64,000 nt of DNA from a virus, in IMG/VR virus record IMGVR_UViG_3300029922_000024, positions 50,497 to 114,496 of that record; one strand, written 5' to 3'. Below, piece by piece: positions 8,136 through 15,149 of the stretch (position 1 is the first letter of the stretch; every line of letters starts with the position of its first letter). The notes below the pieces were generated by a model. The model was not told the origin of the DNA. It saw only the letters and a program-made list of their open reading frames with translations, and searched no databases. The position numbers were made by a program, and so were the translations under genes.

Positions 8136-8996
8136 ATGAATGAAAAGACACAAGATTTTTTTAAATTGCTATTTAATGCAAATGAAAAAGTTTGTGTCCA
8201 GAATTCTCTTTATGCGACCGAGCCAGTTCCATTAGAAGAAGTGTTGGGGGGTAAGGTTACACTTATCCCCAAGGATCCTAAATACACCAAAATCGTAAAT
8301 AGCGATAAGTTAATAATGGTAGCTCTAAATCCAATGAAAGGATTTAGGTGCGATGAAGGTGTGGATAAATTTAGATCCTTTTTGGTTGAATTAGATGTTG
8401 GCACCCTAAAAGAGCAGATCAACACGATCAATCACCTAAAAATGCCTTTTACGGCCCAAGTATTTAGTGGAAATAAGTCTATCCATACCGTAATTACCCT
8501 AGACGAGGATCTAAAGGATAGGACTCAATATGGTTTGATTGCGCAATGGATCTTTGCTATAATAACTACTGCTGATAAGGCTTGTGCCAATCCATCTAGG
8601 TGTGTTAGGATCCCAGAAGTATTCCGAGAACCGGGTAAAAGGCAAAGACTGGTTCGATTAAAGAAAAGGGTAAGTCACAAAGAACTCTTCGCTTGGCTTC
8701 ATAAATGGCCTCACTTATCCCCTAAGTTAAAAACTAAGAGGGCTATTCCTGAAGGCGAGGGTGACTACGACAAACTTTCTACATGGGCTAAATACCAACT
8801 CAAGAACGGTATAGTTTTTAAGAACGGGCGTAATCAGACTTGGTTCGCTTTGGCCTACGATTTTGCTTTAGCTGGGTACTCAGAAGACGACGCTACTGCC
8901 GAATTAAGCAAATATTATCAAGAAGAAAGAGATTTTAAGGAAAAAGAATGGTTAAGCGCTATAGCAAGCGCATTTAAAAGCATTGATAAAAAATAA
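8136..8996 (+). CDS. AEP-type DNA primase with PriCT-like C-terminus
   Basis: The 286-residue protein has the motif set of the archaeo-eukaryotic primase superfamily: an acidic pair in FLVELDVG (motif I), SGNKSIHTV with the motif II histidine, and an RCVRIPEV segment near the usual motif III site. The last 70 residues (GRNQTWFALAYDFALAGYS onward) resemble the PriCT-1 helical domain that follows AEP cores in phage and plasmid primases. The motif assignment is by eye. It lies directly after the helicase region, so together they would form the priming and unwinding part of the replisome. The ATG is two bases after the upstream stop. Confidence 0.68.
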   Translation: MNEKTQDFFKLLFNANEKVCVQNSLYATEPVPLEEVLGGKVTLIPKDPKYTKIVNSDKLIMVALNPMKGFRCDEGVDKFRSFLVELDVGTLKEQINTINHLKMPFTAQVFSGNKSIHTVITLDEDLKDRTQYGLIAQWIFAIITTADKACANPSRCVRIPEVFREPGKRQRLVRLKKRVSHKELFAWLHKWPHLSPKLKTKRAIPEGEGDYDKLSTWAKYQLKNGIVFKNGRNQTWFALAYDFALAGYSEDDATAELSKYYQEERDFKEKEWLSAIASAFKSIDKK

Positions 8997-8998
8997 AC

Positions 8999-9027
8999 TT
9001 GCTTAAATTTTTCAAAAATGGTATATT
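8999..9027 (+). promoter_or_regulatory. sigma70-like promoter for GMP reductase
   Basis: TTGCTT (8999-9004), 17-base spacer, TATATT (9022-9027), with an extended -10 TGG before it. Predicted start near 9034, leaving a 16-base leader that holds an AGAGGGA ribosome binding site before ATG 9050. Confidence 0.6.
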
Positions 9028-9049
9028 GGTACTAACTAGAGGGAAACCG

Positions 9050-10171
9050 ATGCAAGAATTGTTCACTTTCGATGATGTCCTAATTGTTCCAAAATTCTCA
9101 ACGATTTCAAGTAGAAAAGACGTAGATCTACGTGTATCTACTAATCATAAGGTATTCCGTGATATCGGATGTAATTTCCCAGTAATTTCGGCTAATATGG
9201 ACACTATTACCGATGTAAAAATGGCTCATGCTATGTTAAATTACGGTGCCCAAGCATGCCTTCATAGATTTTGTACAATTGAAGAAAACGCCAAAATGTT
9301 CGACGAAGCTATGATCATCGAGGATATGGAATGTATTTACAGGCCTATGGTTTCTGTTGGTATTGGCGACCATGAATTCGAAAGAGCTGAAGCGTTGTAT
9401 TGCATGGGTGCCATTGTATTTATAGTCGATGTTGCTCACGGTGCTCAAGAAGCAGTTCTGAATCAAGTAAAAAGGTTGAGAGAACGTTTCCGAGATAACG
9501 CTGCCATAATCGTTGGTAATTTCGCAACAGGCGAAAGCCTTAAGCCATTTTTAGGCCAAGTATCAATTGACGGATTTAAGGTAGGTATTGGTCCAGGTAG
9601 TGCGTGTACTACTCGTATTAAGACCGGTGTAGGTTATCCTCAACTATCAGCCGTGACTAGCGTAGTAAATGCTTTAGAAGGCACAGGAATCCCAACCATT
9701 GCAGATGGGGGAATGAAGACTCCGGGAGACATCGCTAAAGCTTTGGGTGCTGGGGCTAGTCTGGTAATGCTTGGCGGAATGCTTGCTGGAACTGATGAAA
9801 CGCCAGGAGATGTAGTGTATATTCATGAAGGGACTTCTGAGATGCTTACCAAAGAACAATTTGAAAATGGTATTGCTGGTGGCTATCTTAGGCCTAACTG
9901 GAAAGCTCTAAAGAAATACCGTGGATCAGCCTCCAAAGAAGCTTACGATTCTCAAGGCAAGACCGGCACACACAGGACTACTGAAGGTGAATCCTTCCTT
10001 GTGCCATACAAAGGATCAGTAAAAGATGTTTTGGACGATATTCAGGGGGGCTTACGAAGCGCATTTTCCTATGTGGGCGCTAAAAACCTAGAAGAATTTC
10101 ACGCAAGAGTTGAATTCGTTAGAATTAGTCGTGCCACAAGAACAGAAAATGGATCGCACTGGCGCACTTAA
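9050..10171 (+). CDS. guaC: GMP reductase (IMPDH/GMPR family)
   Basis: The 373-residue barrel enzyme reads like Gua[11 protein letters not shown] at the N-terminus, the phosphate loop and catalytic-cysteine segment [13 protein letters not shown] with Cys186, then [11 protein letters not shown], and [20 protein letters not shown]. The Tyr in GVGYPQ and the absence of CBS domains favour GMP reductase over IMP dehydrogenase. GMP reductase turns GMP into IMP with NADPH, moving guanine nucleotides back toward adenine. I start it at ATG 9050, where the conserved FTFDDV region follows at once. A phage copy would reset purine pools; with the MazG-like and aminotransferase genes 2.5-4 kb on, altered purine metabolism or base modification is possible. 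Confidence 0.86.
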   Translation: MQELFTFDDVLIVPKFSTISSRKDVDLRVSTNHKVFRDIGCNFPVISANMDTITDVKMAHAMLNYGAQACLHRFCTIEENAKMFDEAMIIEDMECIYRPMVSVGIGDHEFERAEALYCMGAIVFIVDVAHGAQEAVLNQVKRLRERFRDNAAIIVGNFATGESLKPFLGQVSIDGFKVGIGPGSACTTRIKTGVGYPQLSAVTSVVNALEGTGIPTIADGGMKTPGDIAKALGAGASLVMLGGMLAGTDETPGDVVYIHEGTSEMLTKEQFENGIAGGYLRPNWKALKKYRGSASKEAYDSQGKTGTHRTTEGESFLVPYKGSVKDVLDDIQGGLRSAFSYVGAKNLEEFHARVEFVRISRATRTENGSHWRT

Positions 10172-10179
10172 GGGATGTT

Positions 10180-10713
10180 ATGATTAGAGATGAAGAATTA
10201 AGCCGTTTAACGAAATACGCACAAGGAATGGGCGTTAAAGTATCGTTTAGTGGTCAAAAATCGGGAGATGCCGGTGGATGGCTCTTAGACGGTTCTGAAA
10301 TTCTTATTTATAAAAAACATCAAAGTTCTAAAACTGAAACCGTTATATCTCTAATACATGAGATAGCCCACCACCTATGGTTTATCCATGAAAAGAATAG
10401 GCAACCAGATTTAAAATTCGAAGATGCCATCCATAGGCAGAATTTATTTGAAGATGAAATCTATGAAACTCCAGCCCCAAAGACTTTAAGGAAAAAGATT
10501 TACGATGTTGAGGTAGCTGGAACCCAATATTGGGAAACCATATACAAAGAAACGAATTTAAAGTTTCCAAAATGGAAATTGTATGCGTCCATGGAATTTG
10601 ATACCTGGATGTATGAAGTTTATTATGAAACAGGAGAATTTCCGAATAGGAAAGAGAAAATAGAAAAAAATAAGGAAATCAACAATAAGCATAAAAATGT
10701 TAAATATGAATGA
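10180..10713 (+). CDS. Putative zinc metallopeptidase (HEIAH)
   Basis: A 177-residue protein with a HExxH motif at His60-Glu61-His64 (LIHEIAHHLWFIHE), the signature of gluzincin-type and ImmA/SprT-like peptidases. No signal peptide or membrane segment, so it is probably cytoplasmic. The N-terminal GMGVKVSFSG and GGWLLDGSEILIY strands before the helix are typical of small SprT/ImmA folds. The C-terminus is a Lys/Asn-rich helix. Target unknown; possibilities are cleavage of a phage repressor-like or host protein. Confidence 0.6.
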   Translation: MIRDEELSRLTKYAQGMGVKVSFSGQKSGDAGGWLLDGSEILIYKKHQSSKTETVISLIHEIAHHLWFIHEKNRQPDLKFEDAIHRQNLFEDEIYETPAPKTLRKKIYDVEVAGTQYWETIYKETNLKFPKWKLYASMEFDTWMYEVYYETGEFPNRKEKIEKNKEINNKHKNVKYE

Positions 10714-10720
10714 AAAAGAC

Positions 10721-10749
10721 TTGTATTTAACACAATAGCGTGCTAGTAT
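10721..10749 (+). promoter_or_regulatory. sigma70-like promoter, leaderless type
   Basis: TTGTAT (10721-10726), 17-base spacer, TAGTAT (10744-10749), preceded by an extended -10 TGC. The predicted start at 10756 is the A of the CYTH gene ATG, and no ribosome binding site is present. Confidence 0.6.
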
Positions 10750-10755
10750 ACTATT

Positions 10756-11343
10756 ATGGCCGAAGAACATAAATTTCTTGAAATAGAATGCAAGTATAAT
10801 GGAGATGACATCAACCGCATCGCCTTTAAGGATTTGGCCAAAAGTTTAAACCCTAAAAGTTTTATCTATGTAGAATCCAAAGATGTCTACTATGTCAGAC
10901 AAGAAAACGAATTTCTAAGGTATAGAATGGCCGCCGAAAATAAAATGGGTGGTGAAGACGAACATCGTTCAGAACTTACTTTTAAAAAGAAACATATTGA
11001 TCAAAACAATTGGGTTCGCACTGAAGTGAATTTGAGAATTGACAAGAATGATCCAGCATTAATCGTAGCGTTTTGCGAAGGACTTGGTTACATTAAAAAT
11101 TTTAGTATCGATAAGGCCTGCGATATCTACTTCTTTGATGATGCAGACATTGTTTATTATACCGTAAAGAATGAAGATGGCAAATACGCTACATTCGTTG
11201 AGATTGAAGCCGGTGAAAATATCGGAATGACCACAGAACAAGCTTGGGAAGTCATTTTAAAGTACGAAAAACTACTTGCCCCACTCGGTATTACGGCACA
11301 AAAGAGAAAACGACTGTCTCTATTTGAGATGTATAAAAAGTAA
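10756..11343 (+). CDS. CYTH-domain (triphosphate tunnel) protein
   Basis: A 195-residue CYTH protein. The N-terminal ExExK signature is LEIECK at residues 14-19. Further charged strands that line the tunnel follow: FLRYRM, RSELTFKKK, RTEVNLRI and TFVEIEAGE. This matches class IV adenylate cyclase, thiamine triphosphatase and inorganic triphosphatase relatives, which bind triphosphates with metal ions. It could hydrolyse nucleotide or inorganic triphosphate, or process RNA 5' ends. It leads a + strand unit with its own promoter. Confidence 0.8.
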   Translation: MAEEHKFLEIECKYNGDDINRIAFKDLAKSLNPKSFIYVESKDVYYVRQENEFLRYRMAAENKMGGEDEHRSELTFKKKHIDQNNWVRTEVNLRIDKNDPALIVAFCEGLGYIKNFSIDKACDIYFFDDADIVYYTVKNEDGKYATFVEIEAGENIGMTTEQAWEVILKYEKLLAPLGITAQKRKRLSLFEMYKK

Positions 11344-11397
11344 TATGGTGTTTTTCTTGATGTTACTATTTATTGATTTGTTAATCACTATTTTTCT

Positions 11398-11700
11398 ATG
11401 AAAACTTACTACGATTCTAAACTTAGACCAATCCATAAAGGTGACGTACTAAAAGTATTTCATTTTACTGGCTCTAGAAACAAGAAATACTATATGTACA
11501 AGGTCGTAATGGATTTTGGATATGACTTTCTTTTTGGGGTAAGCCTTTCAGATGTTGGGTTAAAGGATTTGAAAGAATGCCATAAATACCCAATTAGTTA
11601 TGGTGCTGATGGGCGTAATGTAATTGAAGGAACAGAAATAGTAGAAGGGTTCCATGGTGGAGACTTCGAAGACAGAGAAAGGCTAGAAAATGGAAAATAA
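11398..11700 (+). CDS. Hypothetical protein, 100 aa
   Basis: A small beta-rich protein; the opening MKTYYDSKLRPIHKGDVLKV suggests an SH3-like barrel, common in small phage proteins. It ends in overlap with the next gene. The 54 bases upstream are T-rich and contain possible -35 elements (TTGATG) but no convincing -10. Confidence 0.6.
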   Translation: MKTYYDSKLRPIHKGDVLKVFHFTGSRNKKYYMYKVVMDFGYDFLFGVSLSDVGLKDLKECHKYPISYGADGRNVIEGTEIVEGFHGGDFEDRERLENGK

Positions 11701-11977
11701 TATTTATCAGATCTCAGCTCGAATTAAGAATGCGGCTGCTAAAAACGATCACGCGTTTTCAGCCCAGGGAATGGCTCTTTGTAATATGTATACCCATGTG
11801 ATTAAGGCTCTATATGACTTTTCAGACACTTTGGAAGACAGGGATGCCGCCGCTAGATTGAATGATGTCATTTTAAAGCAAGAAGACTTCCCAGCAAAGC
11901 TTTTAGATTTATTTGTTCCAGTACAGGAAAAGATAGAAGAAATCGACTTACTGGGAATCGATGATGACGAAGCGTAA
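11690..11977 (+). CDS. Hypothetical protein, 95 aa
   Basis: A helical acidic protein ending in a DDDEA tail. It overlaps its neighbours on both sides by about 10-17 bases, as expected inside an operon. No motif recognised. Confidence 0.6.
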   Translation: MENNIYQISARIKNAAAKNDHAFSAQGMALCNMYTHVIKALYDFSDTLEDRDAAARLNDVILKQEDFPAKLLDLFVPVQEKIEEIDLLGIDDDEA

Positions 11978-12344
11978 AGCCATTCCTAAGAAGATTAGGG
12001 ATCAAGTAAAAGCAAAATACAATGGTCATTGCGGCTATTGCGGTACAAAGCCTGAAAAGCTTCAAGTAGACCACATTATTCCCCATGCTAGATCTCATCA
12101 GCATGCCCGAAAAGGTGTGGATTTGGACGCCATTGAAAATTTAATGCCAGCATGCGCTCAATGCAACAACTACAAGATCAGCTACTCCCTAGAAGAATTT
12201 AGGTCCTTGGTTACTCGTCAAGTAGAATTGGCCAGGAAATCTAGTGTGAATTTTAGAACCGCAGAACGTTTCGGTTTACTTCAAGTAAAGCCAGTAGAAA
12301 GAGTAGTGTTTTTCTTTGAACTATCAGTAGGGTACGCAACATGA
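11961..12344 (+). CDS. HNH endonuclease
   Basis: The 127-residue protein has a complete HNH core with structural zinc cysteines: CGYCG, then QVDHIIPHARS with the catalytic His, NLMPACAQCNNYK with the Asn and second cysteine pair. The N-terminus is Lys/Arg-rich and likely binds DNA. Phage HNH proteins of this kind are usually free-standing homing endonucleases; this one overlaps both neighbours cleanly (start inside the previous gene, stop overlapping the next ATG), which suggests an established operon member instead. Confidence 0.82.
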   Translation: MMTKRKAIPKKIRDQVKAKYNGHCGYCGTKPEKLQVDHIIPHARSHQHARKGVDLDAIENLMPACAQCNNYKISYSLEEFRSLVTRQVELARKSSVNFRTAERFGLLQVKPVERVVFFFELSVGYAT

Positions 12345-12622
12345 CATATCGTAAATGTAGAAATCCTCATCCTACCCCAGAAGGTGAAGAGCCAATTACT
12401 GAGGCCGAGATCATTGAGATGGCTATCAAATGTTTTGGTTGGGATCGCAAGAAGGTAAAGAGCTGGTACCTTAAAGAGAACCCAAGACTACGTAAAGCTA
12501 GACCCTCAGAATTGGTTGATCGTGGACAGGGACATCTCGTGGTGGAATTTTTGAAACTTAAGAACGAAGAGCGGTTAGCCAACGAAAGAGCTGACCAGAA
12601 GAGGAAAGATGACAAAATTTGA
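12341..12622 (+). CDS. Small protein resembling MbcA/ParS toxin-binding domain
   Basis: A 93-residue protein. The central stretch WYLKENPRLRKARPSELVDR followed by a Gly, small residues and VVEFL follows the pattern of the DUF2384 (MbcA/ParS/Xre) domain: a helix with WL, NPxL, P-x-E-L and then a Gly-containing turn and helix. In toxin-antitoxin pairs this domain binds RES-type toxins. No RES toxin is adjacent, and the flanking genes are an HNH nuclease and an aminotransferase, so a stand-alone decoy antitoxin or an unrelated fold are both possible. Confidence 0.5.
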   Translation: MTYRKCRNPHPTPEGEEPITEAEIIEMAIKCFGWDRKKVKSWYLKENPRLRKARPSELVDRGQGHLVVEFLKLKNEERLANERADQKRKDDKI

Positions 12623-13607
12623 CTTGGGTTGGGGAGAATCGGTTGCAGTAAGAAAAGCTTTCGTAGAAGCATCTGGAAATTTCTTTATACCTTTCAATAA
12701 CAAAGATATTGTGGAAATGGGATATACTCCTCATGAAGGAGATCCCGCCATGATTGAGGCCACACGTAAGGTTATAGAGCGTCAGACTGGTATTCGGTAC
12801 GATTACATAGTTCTGACACACGGAGCCACAGGCGGCCTTCACGTTGCTCTAAATGCCCTCAAACAGCAGGTGAGATACGAATCAGTTGTCACTGCACCAG
12901 CACCTTTCTTTAGAATGTATCCTAGCATCATTAAAAGTGCAGGATTTGAGCATGAAGAAGAAGTTAATTTCTCTAAGATCGACCGAAGTGCTGTCATATT
13001 AGTAGATTCTCCTAGCAATCCTATCGGTAATTTGTGGACTGGAGACCTTGGAATGGTCAGGACAGACAATAAGATGGTGGTTTGGGATTCCGTGTATCAT
13101 ACAGGTTCCTATCTCCCTAAAATCCATTTACCGCCTCCAAATCATGTCTTGAATGTAGGCAGTTTTAGTAAGATGACCGGCATAAATGGCATTAGAGTAG
13201 GTTGGGTAGCGACCAACAACGGATCTCTCTATGAGCGCCTCAAAGAATGTGTTGCCACAGAATATTGCGGACTAAGCAGTGCCCAGAATCGCATCATTTT
13301 GGACTTAGTAAAACATTGCGACTGGGATGCTTTCGAACAGGGTGCAAGGCGCAAGTTAGATGGAAATCGCGAAGAATGGTCTAAATTAGAGAAATACTTT
13401 GGGGACACAACCGTTTACCCAATTGGCATGTTTTATTATAGTAGAGCAGATCAGTCATGTAAAGATCTTCTAGATAGAGCGGGTATTACATATTTTCCTG
13501 GCTCAAAACTTTACCACAATGATGATTTCATAAGAATCAATTTAGGCCAAGATGTAGAGTTAGTCAGAGATGCTGTAAAGGCTATTTTGGCGGAGGATAA
13601 GATATGA
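12609..13607 (+). CDS. PLP-dependent class I/II aminotransferase
   Basis: The 332-residue enzyme carries the fold-type I landmarks: LTHGATGGL for the cofactor phosphate, SPSNPIGN with Asn137, the Asp160 and Tyr163 pair in VWDSVYH, the Schiff-base Lys188 in VGSFSKMTGINGIRVGW, and a C-terminal Arg in IRINLGQ that should bind the substrate carboxylate. It is about 60 residues shorter than bacterial aspartate aminotransferases. AGAGGAAAG precedes the ATG. A complete aminotransferase is unusual in a phage. It is coupled by a 4-base overlap to a MazG-like gene, which suggests a nucleotide-linked function such as making a modified base, but the amino donor and acceptor cannot be read from the sequence. 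Confidence 0.85.
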   Translation: MTKFDLGWGESVAVRKAFVEASGNFFIPFNNKDIVEMGYTPHEGDPAMIEATRKVIERQTGIRYDYIVLTHGATGGLHVALNALKQQVRYESVVTAPAPFFRMYPSIIKSAGFEHEEEVNFSKIDRSAVILVDSPSNPIGNLWTGDLGMVRTDNKMVVWDSVYHTGSYLPKIHLPPPNHVLNVGSFSKMTGINGIRVGWVATNNGSLYERLKECVATEYCGLSSAQNRIILDLVKHCDWDAFEQGARRKLDGNREEWSKLEKYFGDTTVYPIGMFYYSRADQSCKDLLDRAGITYFPGSKLYHNDDFIRINLGQDVELVRDAVKAILAEDKI

Positions 13608-14035
13608 GTGAAGATATTCCAGAAGGCGTAAAACAAATAATGGGCTCCCTTAACGAATTTAGTCAGCAGTTTGAAGAACATCGAAAGCCAAAAGAAAAAT
13701 TGGTTCGAGATAATATGACAGAACTTTGCAACTCAACACCTGGTATGACACCAATGACATATCGTGTGGCTTCCGAAGAGGAAATGTACGGCCTTCTAAT
13801 GAATAAACTATATGAAGAAGTTGGAGAACTTGGGCACTTAATTTTCCATGAGCGCGGTAAGGGTACGAAGACTCTTCACGATCTAGGCGAAGAATTAGCC
13901 GATGTCAAAGAAGTTCTAGAAGCAATTGCTGTAAGTGCTGGCTTGTTTCCTACTGACATTGAAATTATCCAAAATGAGAAGAAAGCCAAAAAAGGCGCAT
14001 TCAAGAAACGTATCGTATGGGATGGCAATTTATGA
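13604..14035 (+). CDS. MazG-like nucleotide pyrophosphohydrolase
   Basis: A 143-residue all-helical protein with the paired acidic motifs of the MazG superfamily: KLYEEVGEL in the first helix and EELADVKEVLEAI in the second, which bind magnesium and the nucleotide diphosphate. The opening KEKLVRDNM and the ending KRIVWDG match the small phosphoribosyl-ATP pyrophosphohydrolase-like subgroup. It would split a (d)NTP to the monophosphate. Start ATGA overlaps the aminotransferase stop. Some phages use MazG relatives to make dGMP for modified-base synthesis; here that is only a hypothesis, prompted by the nearby GMP reductase. Confidence 0.82.
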   Translation: MSEDIPEGVKQIMGSLNEFSQQFEEHRKPKEKLVRDNMTELCNSTPGMTPMTYRVASEEEMYGLLMNKLYEEVGELGHLIFHERGKGTKTLHDLGEELADVKEVLEAIAVSAGLFPTDIEIIQNEKKAKKGAFKKRIVWDGNL

Positions 14036-14316
14036 GTTGGTATAAAGACAGAGATTTTCCAGAATTAAAAAGAGATGTACACAACGAGCCTAGCGAAATC
14101 TTAGCTATTATTCCCAATCCAAAAGAATTAGATGCGGTCATTAAGGCTCATAATGATGAGGTTTTACAACTCCTAAATCTTGCTGAGGAATGGCGAGATG
14201 CTTATAACGATGAGACTAAAAGATTAAAGATTGAAAATGTTCATCTCAAACAAACAATTGAAGATTTAGAATATGATTTTAATGCCAGAATAAGAGAAAG
14301 AGAAGATGATAACTGA
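14032..14316 (+). CDS. Hypothetical coiled-coil protein, 94 aa
   Basis: Start ATG 14032 overlaps the MazG-like stop (ATGA). The first 40 residues are mixed, the rest is a long charged helix with a heptad-like spacing (LAEEWRDAYNDETKRLKIEN). No family recognised. Confidence 0.6.
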   Translation: MSWYKDRDFPELKRDVHNEPSEILAIIPNPKELDAVIKAHNDEVLQLLNLAEEWRDAYNDETKRLKIENVHLKQTIEDLEYDFNARIREREDDN

Positions 14317-14377
14317 TTTGGCTTGGACCATCATCGCATTTTTTGTGATTAGTGCCTTCGTATTATTTTTAGGCTAA
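14306..14377 (+). CDS. Transmembrane micropeptide, 23 aa
   Basis: The frame from ATG 14306, inside the end of the preceding gene, reads MITDLAWTIIAFFVISAFVL and stops at 14375-14377. It is almost all one membrane helix. It ends the + strand block and its stop overlaps the stop region of the convergent protease gene by nine bases. Overlap with the upstream coding end fits operon style, but such a short frame could be chance. Confidence 0.35.
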   Translation: MITDLAWTIIAFFVISAFVLFLG

Positions 14378-15145
14378 TCTGTAAGTCCAAAAATCTTCTG
14401 CCAAATTGGGATTTGTAACGAAACTATAGGGTAAATAAAAATAACCTTTATCTCCCCAATCTGCTCCCCAACTATTTCTGCATATTAGCCAACTGTTTTT
14501 ATCATCGAAGCCAACGCAAGTAATTTCGTGACCTCCTTGACAACTTTCAGAAGGTAAAGGAAGAGGCACTTTCCCAGTTTGAGCTACTTGTTCGCTTTCA
14601 AATGAATCATAGACATCAATGCCCATGATAAAAGGGTAACCATTGGCCAAACAATCCTTCATTTGATCCAAACTAACAATTCTAAAATTATCTTTGATTT
14701 TATTGTTTGCTGCGCTTTTATAGCAATCATCTGAGGGCTTAACCGTCATATCATTATTGGTATAAGGCCACATACTTTCTGGGCAGACCCCATATTGGCT
14801 TAAAGCAAAAATGATATCTCTTAATTCCGCTCCAGAATCTTGCTGAACCGTATTCTCATCTGTACGCTCGTTATAGTAAACAAACTGCCTACTACCAGGA
14901 GCAAATACCGATAAGGGATCTACGTGTGGGTTTACAATTCTTATATTTTTTAATTGAAGAAAATCGTAAACACCAGATACAGATGCTTGGGCTGTACAAC
15001 TACCTTCTTGGCCCTGATCTACAACTGGGGGACAAAGATGTCTTAAGTCAACCAATGAAGGCAATGATCCTTGAAAACTATTCTGGTAAATAGGATCTGA
15101 AATATTCTTTGAATCTTTCATCCGAGAATAGTTGTATTTTTTCAT
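14369..15145 (-). CDS. Papain-like (C1A) cysteine protease
   Basis: The 258-residue enzyme has the C1 catalytic residues in order: Cys50 in GQEGSCTAQA, His206 in GGHEITCVGF and Asn224 in CRNSWGADWGDKGYF. The Gln before the Cys (VVDQGQEGSC) gives the oxyanion hole. There is no signal peptide and only a short N-terminal extension, so no long propeptide. I start it at ATG 15145, five bases after the glycine-rich adhesin stop; a longer frame would overlap that gene. Its place at the 3' end of the fibre operon suggests a virion-linked or late-expressed protease, perhaps processing fibres or acting on the host surface. Its target is unknown. Confidence 0.85.
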   Translation of the reverse strand: MKKYNYSRMKDSKNISDPIYQNSFQGSLPSLVDLRHLCPPVVDQGQEGSCTAQASVSGVYDFLQLKNIRIVNPHVDPLSVFAPGSRQFVYYNERTDENTVQQDSGAELRDIIFALSQYGVCPESMWPYTNNDMTVKPSDDCYKSAANNKIKDNFRIVSLDQMKDCLANGYPFIMGIDVYDSFESEQVAQTGKVPLPLPSESCQGGHEITCVGFDDKNSWLICRNSWGADWGDKGYFYLPYSFVTNPNLAEDFWTYRLA

Positions 15146-15149
15146 ACAA

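Noticed and set aside
9050-10171. IMP dehydrogenase as the product
   Set aside because: TGVGYPQ after the catalytic Cys186 and lack of CBS domains favour GMP reductase, though the family is shared.
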